64,000 bases of DNA from Allostella sp. ATCC 35155 (GCA_006738865.1 AP019701.1:3344001-3408000), one strand, 5' to 3'; positions 37,762-50,045 are shown, numbered from the stretch's first letter. Made by a program: numbers and translations. Notes: generated from the sequence alone by a model not told the origin.

Positions 37762-38127
37762 GCGCGCGGCCCCGGATCGGCCGATCCCGACGTTCCATCG
37801 CACCGGAAGGAAGGACCTTGCCCTGAGCGCGAACCGCAGCGGGGCGGGGTCACGGAAAGGCGCTCCGGCGGGCGCCCGTGCGTCCTTCGGCTTCGCTCAG
37901 GACGAGGACGTTCCGTCGCGTGGGAAGGACGAAAGGCCATGACCGCATGGAAAGGAAGGACCTTGTCCTGAGCGCGAAGCGCAGCGGAGCGGTCGAAGGA
38001 CGCACCGTCCCCGGCGGCACGCCCGCCAAGCGGGCGCCCGTGCGTCCTTCGGCTTCGCTCAGGACGAGCGACGTGCCGTCGCATGGGAGGGGAAACCTGC
38101 CCGGGCCGCCGTCATGCTCCGGGCGCC
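37762..38127. repeat. Intergenic region with four copies of a hairpin-forming dispersed repeat
   Basis: About 365 bases between converging genes hold no gene. Two forward copies (about 37879-37907 and 38040-38068; core CGTCCT...AGGACG around TCGGCTTCGCTC) and reverse copies (a degenerate one near 37809-37845 and a long-form one at 37961-38004) alternate. Each copy can fold by its CGTCCT/AGGACG arms. The same family occurs near 51.8, 52.1, 60.6 and 63.1 kb. Confidence 0.75.
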
Positions 38128-39294
38128 CTACCGCAGCGGTTCGAGGATGCTGACGTAGTTGGCGACGCAGGCGCCGCCCATGTTGAAGACGCCGGCCAGA
38201 TTGGCGCCCTTGACCTGGATGCCGCCGGCGGTCCCGGTCACCTGCTGCGCCGCCAGGACGTGCATCGACACGCCGGTGGCGCCGATCGGGTGGCCCTTCG
38301 ATTTGAGGCCGCCCGAGGGGTTGACCGGTAGCTTGCCGTCCTTCTCGGTCCAGCCTTCGAGTAGCGCCCGGGCGCCCTGGCCGCGCGGCGTCAGGCCCAT
38401 CGCCTCGTATTCGAGCAGTTCGGCGGAGGTGAAGCAGTCGTGCGTCTCGACGAGGTCGAGATCGTCGAGCGTCAGCCCCGATGCCGCGAACGCCTTCTTC
38501 CAGGCGACCTCGCAGCCCTCGAACAGCGTGATGTCGCGCTTCGACATGGGCAGGAAGTCGTTGACCTGTTCCGCCGCCCGGAAGACCACGGCCTTCGGCA
38601 TGGCGAGCGCGGTGTCGACGTCGGCGAGGACGACGGCGGCGGCCCCGTCGGAGACGAGCGAGCAGTCGGTGCGCTTGAGCGGGCCGGCGACGAGCGGGTT
38701 CTTGTCCGAGATGGTGCGGCAGAATTCGTAGCCGAGATCCTTCTGCATCTGCGCCAGCGGGTTGGACGCGCCGTTGCGGTGGTTCTTGGCCGCGATCCGG
38801 GCCAGGGCGTCGGACTGGTCGCCGTGCTTCTGGAAATAGGCCTGGGTGATGCGGCCGAAGACGCCGGCGAAGCCACCCTCGGTCTCGCCTTCCTCCGCCA
38901 AGTAGCTGGCGCGGATCAGGATGTCGCCGACGGCGGGGCCAGTCACCTCGCTCATCTTCTCGACGCCGATCGCCAGCACGCGGCGCGCGCGGCGCGCGGC
39001 GATCGCGTTCAGGCCCTGGTGAATGGCGGCCGAGCCGGTGGCGCAGGCGTTCTCCACCCGGGTCGCCGGCTTGAACCGGAAGAGGTCCGAGCCCTGCATG
39101 ACGAGCGAGGACGGGAACTCCTGGCGCACGAACCCGGCATTCATGTGCCCGACATAGATGGCGTCGATGTCCGCCGGCGACAGGCCGGCATCGGCCAGCG
39201 CGTCGGCCGCGACGCGCACGATCAGGGATTCGAGGGTCTCGCCCTCCAGCTTGCCGAACTTGCTGTGGGCCCAGCCGACGATACAGGCGGTCAT
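38128..39294 (-). CDS. Thiolase-family protein (acetyl-CoA acetyltransferase-like)
   Basis: This 388-residue thiolase-fold enzyme has Cys84 in the nucleophile segment RVENACATGSAAIHQG, the ETHDCFTSAELLEYEAMGL segment, and His in GGLKSKGHPIGATGVSM. The pattern, with single domain and HDCF, matches the SCP-x/lipid-transfer-type thiolase-like group rather than classical PhaA. It would cleave or form beta-ketoacyl-CoA. The ATG at 39294 gives MTACIVGWAHSKFGKLEG, the normal start of the group; longer in-frame starts add only low-complexity residues. Next to it lie LysR genes that may control it. Confidence 0.88.
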   Translation of the reverse strand: MTACIVGWAHSKFGKLEGETLESLIVRVAADALADAGLSPADIDAIYVGHMNAGFVRQEFPSSLVMQGSDLFRFKPATRVENACATGSAAIHQGLNAIAARRARRVLAIGVEKMSEVTGPAVGDILIRASYLAEEGETEGGFAGVFGRITQAYFQKHGDQSDALARIAAKNHRNGASNPLAQMQKDLGYEFCRTISDKNPLVAGPLKRTDCSLVSDGAAAVVLADVDTALAMPKAVVFRAAEQVNDFLPMSKRDITLFEGCEVAWKKAFAASGLTLDDLDLVETHDCFTSAELLEYEAMGLTPRGQGARALLEGWTEKDGKLPVNPSGGLKSKGHPIGATGVSMHVLAAQQVTGTAGGIQVKGANLAGVFNMGGACVANYVSILEPLR

Positions 39295-39472
39295 GGAACG
39301 GCTCCGGTCGTTTGGCGATGATGCTGCGACTATAGAGCCAAGATGGGCCGCCGCCATACCGAGCGGTAGGTGCTCGCGCCAAGTCAATGGTCACCGGGAA
39401 CCGGACCCCCACCCGGAGCCCGGCCCCCGGCTGCCCGCGCCGGGGAGGATCGGGGGAGGCGCGGGCGACGGG
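39295..39472. other. Intergenic gap upstream of the thiolase gene
   Basis: The 178 bases between the truncated LysR gene and the thiolase gene show no reading frame for the missing LysR effector domain, so the short LysR gene is not a simple frameshift. Confidence 0.5.
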
Positions 39473-39820
39473 TCAGGCGGTCCTGCACTCCAACGACAGG
39501 CCGCCCTCATGCTCGCCGGAGGTGCGCGTGCGGCCGATCGCGCCGACCGCCGCCTCCAGGTCGGCCATCGCGTCCAGGGTCCGGCAGACCTCGATATAGA
39601 GCGAGCGGGCTTGCGGCGTCGGTTCGAGGCGCCGCCCCAGGCCGCGCACGAAGAGCTGCAGGGCGAACGCCCGTTCGAGCCGACCGATGAGCTGGCTGAT
39701 GGCCGGTTGCGACAGCCCGAGGCGTTCCGCCGCCCGGGTGGCGCTGCCCGTCTCGCAGACGATGCGGAATGCCTGGAGGTTCCGGTGTCGAAGCTGCTGC
39801 CGCATCGCGTCCCTGTCCAA
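39473..39820 (-). CDS. LysR-type HTH-only protein A
   Basis: This 115-residue protein contains the LysR winged helix (RHRNLQAFRIVCETGSATRA, LSQPAISQLIGRLERAFAL) and the linker helix, then ends. The effector-binding domain of about 200 residues is missing. The start is TTG at 39820 behind a very good GAGGAGG site; an ATG five codons later is possible. It is closely similar to the short protein at 41012-41371 through the first 85 residues ([22 protein letters not shown]). It may be a DNA-binding antagonist or a decayed gene. Confidence 0.7.
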   Translation of the reverse strand: MDRDAMRQQLRHRNLQAFRIVCETGSATRAAERLGLSQPAISQLIGRLERAFALQLFVRGLGRRLEPTPQARSLYIEVCRTLDAMADLEAAVGAIGRTRTSGEHEGGLSLECRTA

Positions 39821-39941
39821 AACCGCGCCTCCTCTTGGTGTTTGCGCAGTCTGTACTCAGCAGCACCCCCACCGGATGCACGCTTCTGGGCAGCGATTTG
39901 ATAACCGAAGGTTCGCAGCCGCCGGCCGCGCCGGCGCCGGG

Positions 39942-40910
39942 TCAGACGGGTCGGGGCCGCCGCGCCCGCCGTGCGGCTGGCCCGGCCACCGGGAGGGCGG
40001 GCAGCGCAGCGTTGACGGCGTCGAACTGGGCCCGGAGGTCGGCGCGGAACGAAACCAGGAACGGATGCGGTTCGACGCCGCGCCGCCGCAGCAGGAAGAT
40101 GTCCCAGCCGACTGCGGGCAGCAGCGGCAGGATGACCATCGCGCGATCGCGGTGTCGCCAGGCGGAGACGGCGGCCATGATGCCGATGGCTTGGCCCTGC
40201 CCCACGAAATCGCACAGTGTGAACCCCGGAGCCTCGATCGCCGGCACCAGCGGATGTCCCGCCTCCGAGAACATCCGGTCGATCAGCGGCCGGTAGCGCG
40301 AGGAGCGGGTCAGGGTCGCGATCGCTTCGCCGTCGAGATCCCCCGGCCCGAGCGAATCGCGTTCGGCCAGCCGATGACCCGCCGGAACGGCGGCGACGAT
40401 CGGGACCGTGGCGAGATGCTCGGTGTCGACCTTGTCGCCCGTGCCGGGCTCGGTCGAGATGGCGACGTCCAGCGCCCCCGCGACCAGGAGCGGTTCGAGA
40501 TTGCCGGGATAGCGCGGATCGAGGTGGATCTGGATCTGCGGGTACTCGCCGCGCAGGCGGTCGATCGCATCCGGCGCGAATCCCATCGCGACGGACGGAA
40601 CGGCCCCGATCGTGATGCGCCCGCCGCTGCCGGCGTCGCGGGCCGCCGCCTCGAACCGCGCCAGCGCCTGCAGCACCTCGCAGCAGGACGGGTAGACGAC
40701 GCGCGCCTCCGGGGTCGGTGCCAGCCGGCGGGCGCCGGCGCGCTCGAACAGCTTGGCTCCGATCGCCTTCTCCAGCGCGAATATGGTCTGGCTGATCGCG
40801 GGCTGGGACACGCCCATCCGCTCCGCCGCACGGGTGACGCTGCCCGTCTCGTAGACGTGACGGAATGCCTCCAGGGAACGAAGACGCGTGAGATTGCGAA
40901 GCTCTAGCAA
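39942..40910 (-). CDS. LysR-family transcriptional regulator (full length)
   Basis: This 322-residue regulator has an N-terminal HTH ([24 protein letters not shown] split by the usual turn) and a complete periplasmic-binding-protein-like effector domain (from about residue 97, [20 protein letters not shown]). [22 protein letters not shown] lies in the second lobe. The C-terminal tail is Arg/Ala-rich. The ligand and targets are unknown. It is flanked on both sides by LysR genes that encode only the HTH part. Confidence 0.92.
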   Translation of the reverse strand: MLELRNLTRLRSLEAFRHVYETGSVTRAAERMGVSQPAISQTIFALEKAIGAKLFERAGARRLAPTPEARVVYPSCCEVLQALARFEAAARDAGSGGRITIGAVPSVAMGFAPDAIDRLRGEYPQIQIHLDPRYPGNLEPLLVAGALDVAISTEPGTGDKVDTEHLATVPIVAAVPAGHRLAERDSLGPGDLDGEAIATLTRSSRYRPLIDRMFSEAGHPLVPAIEAPGFTLCDFVGQGQAIGIMAAVSAWRHRDRAMVILPLLPAVGWDIFLLRRRGVEPHPFLVSFRADLRAQFDAVNAALPALPVAGPAARRARRPRPV

Positions 40911-41011
40911 ACCGGAGGTACCGTCGGTGCGGGAGGGGCGGCTGGGGCGGCCCCTTCTATCCCAAGCGGCGCCCGGGTGATAAGCCCTGCTTCTGGGAAA
41001 ATCGCCGCCGG

Positions 41012-41371
41012 CTACTCCGCCACCGGACGCTCCCAGGGAATCCGGTCGGCGGAAGACCCGGCCCGGCCGTCCGGACGGGCTCCGGATATCGCCCGGGCGC
41101 GCATCTCCAGGCTGGTCATCGCGTCAAGGACGCGACACACCTCTTCGAACAGGCGCCGCGCCTCGGGCGTCGGCTCCAGCCGGCGGCCGGCACCGCGCGT
41201 GAACAGCGCGAACCCGACGGCGCGCTCCAGGCCGGCCAGCAGTTGGCTCACCGCCGGCTGGCTAATTCCCAGTATTTCTGCCGCTCGCGTCGCACTGCGC
41301 GTCTCGACCGTGAGGCGAAAGGCGGCCAGCGTGCGATGACGCAACTGCTGGCGGAACTCCTGCGGATCCAA
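41012..41371 (-). CDS. LysR-type HTH-only protein B
   Basis: This protein of about 119 residues holds the LysR winged helix ([37 protein letters not shown]) and linker helix but no effector domain. Only 100 bases remain before the next gene. The TTG at 41371 was chosen because it aligns with the TTG start of the paralog at 39820 and has GGGAG seven bases upstream; an in-frame ATG at 41446 would add 25 residues absent in the paralog. The length matches the paralog closely, which argues against random decay. Confidence 0.65.
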   Translation of the reverse strand: MDPQEFRQQLRHRTLAAFRLTVETRSATRAAEILGISQPAVSQLLAGLERAVGFALFTRGAGRRLEPTPEARRLFEEVCRVLDAMTSLEMRARAISGARPDGRAGSSADRIPWERPVAE

Positions 41372-41506
41372 GCGACGCTCCCGAACTGGCTCTGCACGAA
41401 TACAAACGTCCAAACGCTGGTCGTTCTTCCGCGTTCCCGGGTTCATCCACTTGCAGTCGATTCGCGCGCCGCTCGACCGCGCGCGGCGCGTGCCATCGGC
41501 CCTCGC

Positions 41507-41535
41507 TTGACCCTCCGTGGGGCGGTGACTAGGTT
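41507..41535 (+). promoter_or_regulatory. Sigma-70 promoter of glyQ
   Basis: TTGACC (41507-41512) and TAGGTT (41530-41535) are separated by 17 bases and lie about 38 bases before the glyQ ATG. Confidence 0.6.
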
Positions 41536-41572
41536 GCGGCGCACAAAAATTCCTCGGGGAACCCGAATTCCA

Positions 41573-42496
41573 ATGGCCTCCAACGGTGCCCGCGGTCGGG
41601 GAACCGGCCTCAGCTTCCAGTCGCTGATCCTGACGCTGCAGAACTTCTGGGCGGAGCAGGGCTGCGTCATCCTGCAGCCGCACGACGTGGAAGTGGGCGC
41701 CGGCACGTTCCATCCCGCGACGACGCTGCGGGCGCTGGGTCCGCGCCCCTGGCGGGCGGCCTACGTCCAGCCGTCACGCCGGCCGACCGACGGCCGCTAT
41801 GGCGAGAATCCTAACCGGCTGCAGCACTACTACCAGTTCCAGGTGATCCTGAAGCCGTCACCACCCGACAGCCAGGCGCTCTACCTCGAGAGCCTGCGGC
41901 GCCTCGGCATCGATCCGCTGGCGCACGACATCCGCTTCGTCGAGGACGACTGGGAGAGCCCGACGCTCGGCGCCTGGGGCCTCGGATGGGAAGTCTGGTG
42001 CGACGGGATGGAGGTCAGCCAGTACACCTATTTCCAGCAGGTCGGCGGCATCGAGTGCAATCCGGTCTCGACCGAGCTGACCTACGGGCTGGAACGCCTC
42101 GCCATGTACATCCAGGGCGTCGACAGCATCTACGACCTGGAGTTCAACGGCGTCGCGGGGCCCGGCCGCATCACCTACGGCGACGTCTTCCTGCGCAACG
42201 AGCGCGAGTTCTCGGCCTTCAACTTCGAGCGCGCCGACACCGGCCTGCTGCTGCGCCACTTCGTCGATGCCGAGAAGGAGTGCCAGAGCCTGCTCGACGC
42301 CAGGCTCGCCCTGCCCGCCTACGACCAGTGCATCAAGGCGAGCCACACCTTCAACCTGCTCGACGCGCGCGGCGTCATCAGCGTGACCGAGCGGGCCGCC
42401 TATATCGGCCGCGTCCGGACCCTGGCGAAGGGTTGCTGCGAGGCCTGGCTGGCGGGCGAGCTCGCCGAGGCCCAGTCGGCCGCAGCGGGGGCCTGA
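41573..42496 (+). CDS. glyQ: Glycyl-tRNA synthetase alpha subunit
   Basis: This 307-residue catalytic subunit of the alpha2beta2 bacterial glycyl-tRNA synthetase shows the near-invariant class II features: [57 protein letters not shown] and [20 protein letters not shown]. The ATG at 41573 starts eleven residues before the conserved region. glyS follows after 3 bases and ppdK after that. Confidence 0.97.
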   Translation: MASNGARGRGTGLSFQSLILTLQNFWAEQGCVILQPHDVEVGAGTFHPATTLRALGPRPWRAAYVQPSRRPTDGRYGENPNRLQHYYQFQVILKPSPPDSQALYLESLRRLGIDPLAHDIRFVEDDWESPTLGAWGLGWEVWCDGMEVSQYTYFQQVGGIECNPVSTELTYGLERLAMYIQGVDSIYDLEFNGVAGPGRITYGDVFLRNEREFSAFNFERADTGLLLRHFVDAEKECQSLLDARLALPAYDQCIKASHTFNLLDARGVISVTERAAYIGRVRTLAKGCCEAWLAGELAEAQSAAAGA

Positions 42497-42499
42497 GCC

Positions 42500-44587
42500 A
42501 TGGCCGAACTGCTGCTCGAACTCTTCTCCGAGGAGATCCCGGCGCGGATGCAGGTCCGCGCCGCCGAGGATCTGCGCCAGCTGCTGGCCGACGGCCTCGC
42601 CAAGGCCGGGCTCGCCCATGACGGCGGCCGTGCCTTCGCCACGCCGCGCCGCCTCGTCGTCGTCTTCGACGGCGTCCCGGAAGCGACGCCCGACCTCGCC
42701 GAGGAGCGCAAGGGCCCCCGCGTCGGCGCCGCCCAGCCGGCGATCGACGGCTTCCTGCGTGCGGCCGGCGTCGCCAGCCTCGACGCGTGCGAGAAGCGCG
42801 CGACCGACAAGGGTGAGTTCTGGTTCGCCGTCATCCGCAAGACCGGCCGCGTCGCCGCCGACGTCCTGCCTGCCATCGTCACCCAGGCGGTGACCCAGCT
42901 GCCCTGGCCGAAGTCGATGCGCTTCGGCCATTCCCAGTTCCGCTGGGTCCGGCCGCTGCACCGCGCGCTCTGCCTGTTCGACGGCAAGCCGCTGGCGGGC
43001 GAACTGGTCCTCGACGAGGTCACGCGCTTCCCCTTCACCGATCGCTCCAGCGGCCACCGCTTCCTCGCGCCCGGCGAGTTCGCCGTCACCGGGTTCGCCG
43101 AGCTGAAGGAAAAGCTGGCCGCCGCCAAGGTCGTCCTCGACCCGGCCGACCGCCAGCACGCGATCCTGGAGCGCGCGACCTCCCTGGCCGCGGCCGAGGG
43201 GCTGACGCTGCGCGAGGATGCGGGCCTGCTGGCGGAGGTCGCCGGCCTCGTCGAGTGGCCGGTCGTGCTGATGGGCCGCATCGACGATGCCTTCATGGAC
43301 GTGCCGGCCGAGGTGCTCGTCACCTCGATGCGTACCCACCAGAAGTATTTCGCGCTGGACCGGATAGACGGCAGCCTCGCCCCGCGCTTCCTCGTGGTCG
43401 CCAACATGGCGGCGGCCGACGGCGGCGCGGCGATCGTCGCCGGCAACGAGCGGGTTCTGCGCGCGCGCCTGTCGGACGCCAAGTTCTTCTGGGACCAGGA
43501 CCGCAAGGTGCCGCTCGGCGACCGCGTGCCGGCGCTCGACAAGGTCGTGTTCCACGCGAAGCTCGGCACCATGGGCGAGCGGGTGGCGCGGCTGCAGGCG
43601 CTGGCGGCCGAGCTGGCGCCCGCCATCCCGGGCTGCGACCGCGACCTCGCCCGGGCGGCGGCCGGGCTCGCCAAGGCCGATCTCACCTCCGGCATGGTCG
43701 GCGAGTTCCCCGAGCTGCAGGGCATCATGGGCCGCTACTACGCCCGCCAGGACGGCGAGCGCGCCGAGGTGGCCGAGGCGATCGCCCAGCACTATTCCCC
43801 GCTCGGCCCGAACGACCGCTGCCCGTCCGAGCCGGTGGCGGTGGCCGTCGCGCTCGCCGACAAGATCGACGCCCTGGTCGGCTTCTTCGCGATCGACGAG
43901 AAGCCGACCGGCTCCAAGGATCCCTATGCCCTGCGCCGCGCCGCGCTCGGCGTCATCCGGCTCATCGTCGAGAACAAGCTGCGGCTGGCGCTGACGCCGG
44001 TGTTCGACACGGCCCTCGCCCTCTATCGCCCGGCCCTTGGCGATACGGCCCCCGCGAGCGTCTCCCCCGCCCTGCTCGACTTCCTCGGCGACCGCCTGAA
44101 GGCGCATCTGCGCGGCGAGGGCGTGCGCCACGACCTCGTCTCGGCGGTCTTCGGCACCGGCGGGGAGGACGATATCGTCCGGCTGCTGGCGCGGGTCGAG
44201 GCGCTGGGCGCGCTGGTCGGCAGCGAGGACGGTGCCAACCTGCTGGTCGCCTATCGCCGCGCCTCGAACATCGTGCGCATCGAGGACAAGAAGGACGGGC
44301 CGCACGACGGCGCCGTCGACCGCGCGGCCCTGACGGAGGCCGAGGAGATCGCGCTGGCGGACGCCCTCGCCGGGGCCCTGCCGGCCGTACGCGCGGCCGT
44401 TGCGGCGGAACGATATGGCGAGGCCATGCGTTTGGTCGCCGGACTACGGGGGCCGGTCGATGCGTTCTTCGACCGGGTCACCGTCAATGCGCCGGATCCC
44501 GCGCTGCGCGCGAACCGGCTGCGGCTCCTGTCGGAGATCCGCCGCACGCTGGACAGCGTCGCGGACTTTTCACGCATCGAGGGTTGA
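42500..44587 (+). CDS. glyS: Glycyl-tRNA synthetase beta subunit
   Basis: This 695-residue beta subunit has the typical start MAELLLELFSEEIPARM and an HD-like region, with LPWPKSMRFGHSQFRWVRPL, LVTSMRTHQKYFALD, GNERVLRARLSDAKFFWDQD and the C-terminal anticodon-binding part (SKDPYALRRAALGVIRLI, LRANRLRLLSEIRRTLDSVA). It binds tRNA-Gly and completes the synthetase with GlyQ. Confidence 0.97.
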   Translation: MAELLLELFSEEIPARMQVRAAEDLRQLLADGLAKAGLAHDGGRAFATPRRLVVVFDGVPEATPDLAEERKGPRVGAAQPAIDGFLRAAGVASLDACEKRATDKGEFWFAVIRKTGRVAADVLPAIVTQAVTQLPWPKSMRFGHSQFRWVRPLHRALCLFDGKPLAGELVLDEVTRFPFTDRSSGHRFLAPGEFAVTGFAELKEKLAAAKVVLDPADRQHAILERATSLAAAEGLTLREDAGLLAEVAGLVEWPVVLMGRIDDAFMDVPAEVLVTSMRTHQKYFALDRIDGSLAPRFLVVANMAAADGGAAIVAGNERVLRARLSDAKFFWDQDRKVPLGDRVPALDKVVFHAKLGTMGERVARLQALAAELAPAIPGCDRDLARAAAGLAKADLTSGMVGEFPELQGIMGRYYARQDGERAEVAEAIAQHYSPLGPNDRCPSEPVAVAVALADKIDALVGFFAIDEKPTGSKDPYALRRAALGVIRLIVENKLRLALTPVFDTALALYRPALGDTAPASVSPALLDFLGDRLKAHLRGEGVRHDLVSAVFGTGGEDDIVRLLARVEALGALVGSEDGANLLVAYRRASNIVRIEDKKDGPHDGAVDRAALTEAEEIALADALAGALPAVRAAVAAERYGEAMRLVAGLRGPVDAFFDRVTVNAPDPALRANRLRLLSEIRRTLDSVADFSRIEG

Positions 44588-44595
44588 TAAGAAAC

Positions 44596-47277
<2,682 letters not shown>

Positions 47278-47295
47278 CCAGACTCAGACGCGAGG

Positions 47296-47316
47296 TCGCC
47301 CGCCGCAATCGGGCGA
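47296..47316. terminator. Weak hairpin between ppdK and hipA
   Basis: A 7-bp stem (TCGCCCG / CGGGCGA) with a 7-base loop lies in the 45-base gap between the converging genes. It lacks a T-run and could serve either strand. Confidence 0.3.
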
Positions 47317-47322
47317 TCGCGG

Positions 47323-48645
47323 CTATCGCGGCCGCGAATAGGCGCTCGCCCCGAGGGATGGCGCGCCGTCCTCGTGCGCATCGGGATCGGGGGTGCCATC
47401 CACGCGGGCATTGGCGCGCACCTCGGTCGCGCGTCGCTCGATCTGCTCGCGGAAGATGTCCAGCATCCCTGTGCCGGTGGGCATCGCCGCAACCTCCGCC
47501 GCCACCGCCGTCAGCTCGTGCAGCAGCCGGCTCGTGACCTGCTCGACGCGTCGGATGGTTCCCCGTGCGGACAGGCCGGCCGCTTCGGCCATGCGGCGCC
47601 AGTGGCGGCCATGGATGTGGCGCCCCCGACGCTGGCCGGCGATGGCCTGCGCGTGGTTCTCGGTGATGCCTTGCCAGGCGAGGCCGGACATCAGGTCATA
47701 GAGCGGCGCGAGCCGCGCACCGTCGGCGCCCAGCATGATCGAGTAGTTCTTGGCATGGGAATCGACGTTGCCGATGGCGATGTTGAAGATCACCGCGTCG
47801 AGCAGGCGGTTGGTGTCGCGCGCCGTCATGTGCCGGCGGACGAGCGCGAACATGTCGGCGATCGAGGGTCCGCGCGTACCGGTGCCATTGAACTCGTACT
47901 TGGCGGCCGGGGCACGGGCGAGGGCCTGGCAGAAATCCTCCTGGTGCAGGCGACCGGTGGAAACGCCGCTGCCGACGCGATCGTAGCGGTCGACCAGCAG
48001 GTAGGCCCGCCCACCCGCAAGCCCGGTCGAAACCGCCGCCACATCGAGGCCGACGCGCCGCGCCAGGACCATGCAGAGCGCCTCGTTGTGAACGCTGCCG
48101 GCCAGACGGGGGTTGTCGGGCTTCAGGATATGGGTCGACGGCGCGCCATGGATCGGCACGGCGATCCGGCCCTCGACCAGTGCCACCGGCAGCTTGTCCT
48201 GCGCGCCGGCGAGGCTCATCGACACGCCCTCGTCTCCGGCCAGGAACGGCCGCGCCGGCAGCTCGTCGATGATCCGTCCCAGCGCCGCCCCGTCAGGGAT
48301 CGCCCGATAGCCGGGCTCCCCGGTCGGTGGCTGTGGCGCGATGCGCAGCGCCCCCGCGAGATCCCCGCCGACCCGGGCGACGACCCCCAAGGCATCCTCC
48401 GGGGCAGCCCCCAGGACCCGTGTCATGGCCCTGAGCGGCTCGCCTTCCGGCAGCAGGTTCATCAGCCAGGGCCAGACCAGATCGCTGCCGTGAGGCTCGT
48501 GCTGCAGCGGCATGGAGAGCGAGATCGGAAAGCGATCCGGGTTCGAAAGCCACGCCGCCTCGTACATCAGCGTCGCCCCCTGGGTGGTGGCTTGGATCGT
48601 CGCCACCCGCTGGTCACCAAGATGAACGGGCAGCGCCGCGCTCAT
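47323..48645 (-). CDS. hipA: HipA-like toxin kinase
   Basis: This 440-residue Ser/Thr kinase of the HipA family has the N-subdomain 1 (YEAAWLSNPDRFPISLSMPL), the activation loop region SMSLAGAQDKLPVAL, and the HNEALCMVLARRVGLDVA segment. The catalytic loop is NIAIGNVDSHAKNYSIML, and LAPLYDLMSGL carries the metal-binding Asp. HipA kinases slow growth by phosphorylating GltX or other targets. All key residues seem present, so the enzyme is probably active. The ATG overlaps the hipB stop (ATGA). The C-terminal 60 residues beyond the kinase are family-typical helices. Confidence 0.92.
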   Translation of the reverse strand: MSAALPVHLGDQRVATIQATTQGATLMYEAAWLSNPDRFPISLSMPLQHEPHGSDLVWPWLMNLLPEGEPLRAMTRVLGAAPEDALGVVARVGGDLAGALRIAPQPPTGEPGYRAIPDGAALGRIIDELPARPFLAGDEGVSMSLAGAQDKLPVALVEGRIAVPIHGAPSTHILKPDNPRLAGSVHNEALCMVLARRVGLDVAAVSTGLAGGRAYLLVDRYDRVGSGVSTGRLHQEDFCQALARAPAAKYEFNGTGTRGPSIADMFALVRRHMTARDTNRLLDAVIFNIAIGNVDSHAKNYSIMLGADGARLAPLYDLMSGLAWQGITENHAQAIAGQRRGRHIHGRHWRRMAEAAGLSARGTIRRVEQVTSRLLHELTAVAAEVAAMPTGTGMLDIFREQIERRATEVRANARVDGTPDPDAHEDGAPSLGASAYSRPR

Positions 48646-48866
48646 CCCGCGGACCGGCCGACAGCGGTCAGGCGAAGCCCCACGGCGTGGGCTGCTGCCA
48701 GTGCCTTGCCCAGTTGGGCCGTCGGCTTTCCCGCCTCCAGCTCGACGATGAAGCGCTCGCCACTGTTGATGGCGAGCGCCAGTTCCCGCTGCGTGAGCCC
48801 AAGGGCCTTGCGGGCCGAAGCAATCGCCACACCGAGCTGGTTGGCATTCTCAATCAGTTCATTCAT
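48642..48866 (-). CDS. hipB: HipB-like antitoxin
   Basis: This 74-residue XRE-family HTH protein (LGVAIASARKALGLTQREL, RFIVELEAGKPTAQL) is the usual antitoxin and autorepressor of hipA. The ATG at 48866 fits the family start, but its first base is part of palindrome O1 and its ribosome-binding site is weak; a TTG at 48905 would give 13 more residues. It overlaps hipA by four bases. Confidence 0.9.
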   Translation of the reverse strand: MNELIENANQLGVAIASARKALGLTQRELALAINSGERFIVELEAGKPTAQLGKALAAAHAVGLRLTAVGRSAG

Positions 48867-48981
48867 CCCGATCGGGAAGAAATCATGGTCGCGGAACGAG
48901 GGCAACGAAATTTCTTCCCGAACGGGAAGTTTTCGGTACTCAGGCGAGCCAATAGCACATTCTTCTTCCCGACCGGGAAGC
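48866..48981 (-). promoter_or_regulatory. Three-operator control region of hipBA
   Basis: Three palindromes of the type CTTCCCG-NN-CGGGAAG lie before hipB. O1 is at 48866-48877 (TCCCGATCGGGA), O2 at 48914-48929 and O3 at 48966-48981; O2 and O3 are perfect 7-base arms. Their centres are about 50 and 52 bases apart, near five helical turns, so bound HipB dimers would sit on one face of the DNA. No clear promoter boxes could be assigned. Confidence 0.85.
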
Positions 48982-49010
48982 CATCGGCGGCCAATGTTCC
49001 CGTCAGGCTC

Positions 49011-49910
49011 TCAGAACCGCGCCCAGTCCGGCCGCTGCGGCACCAGCTTCGCCGGGCCGGCCTCGATCGGGCGGCCGGCGGCGGTGGCGGCCTCGGCGGC
49101 TTCGAGGCGGACGAGGGCGAGGCCGAGGCCGTCCTGGCCGGAGCGCATCTCGCCGACGTCCTTGCCGTCGAAGGTCAGCGGTGTGCCGGGCTCGGGCATC
49201 GGGCCGTCTATGGCGACCGGCATCAGGCGCTTGCGGACGAGGCCGCGATACTTGGTGCGGGCCGTCAGCTCCTGGCCCATGTAGCAGCCCTTCTTCCAGT
49301 CGATGCCGTTGAGTTCGTCAAAGCCGGATTCGAGCAGGATCGCCTTCTCGATCGGCAGGTCGCGGCTGCCGTCCGGCACGCCCTGGGCGAGGCGCAGCCG
49401 GTCATATTCCGCGAAGGGCGCCTCGACGAAACCGCGCGCCTGCGCCGCCTTCTCGGCCTCGCCGCGCGGCAGCACGGCGCGCAGGCCGAGCGCGGCGAGG
49501 CGCGGATCGACATAGGCGACGCCGCCCGCGGTCTCCGACGCCGCCCCCGCCTCCTCCGCCAGGCCGAAGGGCCGTCCGGCGCCGGGGCCGAAGAGGGCGA
49601 GCACCGTCCAGTCGTCGCCACCGTCGCCGAGCGTCACCTTGGAGCGCAGCCGGTACATCGACAGGCGCTTCAGGAGGTCCGCCCTGCGCCCCGCCTCGAC
49701 GTCGAGCAGCAGCGTCTCGCCCAGTTCGACGATGAAGAGGTCGTGCAGGAACTTGCCCTGCGGCGTCAGGAAGGCGGCATGGATCGCCCGGTCCGACGCG
49801 ACGCGCTCGACGTCGTTCGAGACGAGGCCCTGCAGGAAGGCCCGGCGGTCGGGTCCGGCGACGGTCAGGATCGACCGGCCGTCCAGCACGGTGAAATGAA
49901 GCGCGGACAT
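49011..49910 (-). CDS. ygfZ: YgfZ/GcvT-family folate-binding protein
   Basis: This 299-residue tetrahydrofolate-dependent protein aids iron-sulfur cluster assembly and repair. The family signature KGCYMGQELTARTKYRG is present with its conserved Cys. The N-terminal VLDGRSILTVAGPDRRAFLQ segment and LTPQGKFLHDLFIVE are GcvT-like. The ATG at 49910 has GGAGC-type sequence upstream on the minus strand. It reads toward hipBA, with 144 bases between the genes holding the operators. Confidence 0.92.
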   Translation of the reverse strand: MSALHFTVLDGRSILTVAGPDRRAFLQGLVSNDVERVASDRAIHAAFLTPQGKFLHDLFIVELGETLLLDVEAGRRADLLKRLSMYRLRSKVTLGDGGDDWTVLALFGPGAGRPFGLAEEAGAASETAGGVAYVDPRLAALGLRAVLPRGEAEKAAQARGFVEAPFAEYDRLRLAQGVPDGSRDLPIEKAILLESGFDELNGIDWKKGCYMGQELTARTKYRGLVRKRLMPVAIDGPMPEPGTPLTFDGKDVGEMRSGQDGLGLALVRLEAAEAATAAGRPIEAGPAKLVPQRPDWARF

Positions 49911-50045
49911 GGAGCGTCACCCAGGGGCTCGAATCGCGATAACAGAGTCCGATAGTTGGTCTTTGTCGCGCGCCGCCGCAAGTCCGGGCCTTCCGGCGAG
50001 ACTGGCCGCGCCGGCCCCGCTCGGCGTATAAGCCGCCCGCGAACC

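Noticed and set aside
37762-38127. CRISPR-like spaced repeats
   Set aside because: Copies alternate in orientation, differ in length and spacing, and no cas genes are near. They are hairpin repeats of a dispersed family.
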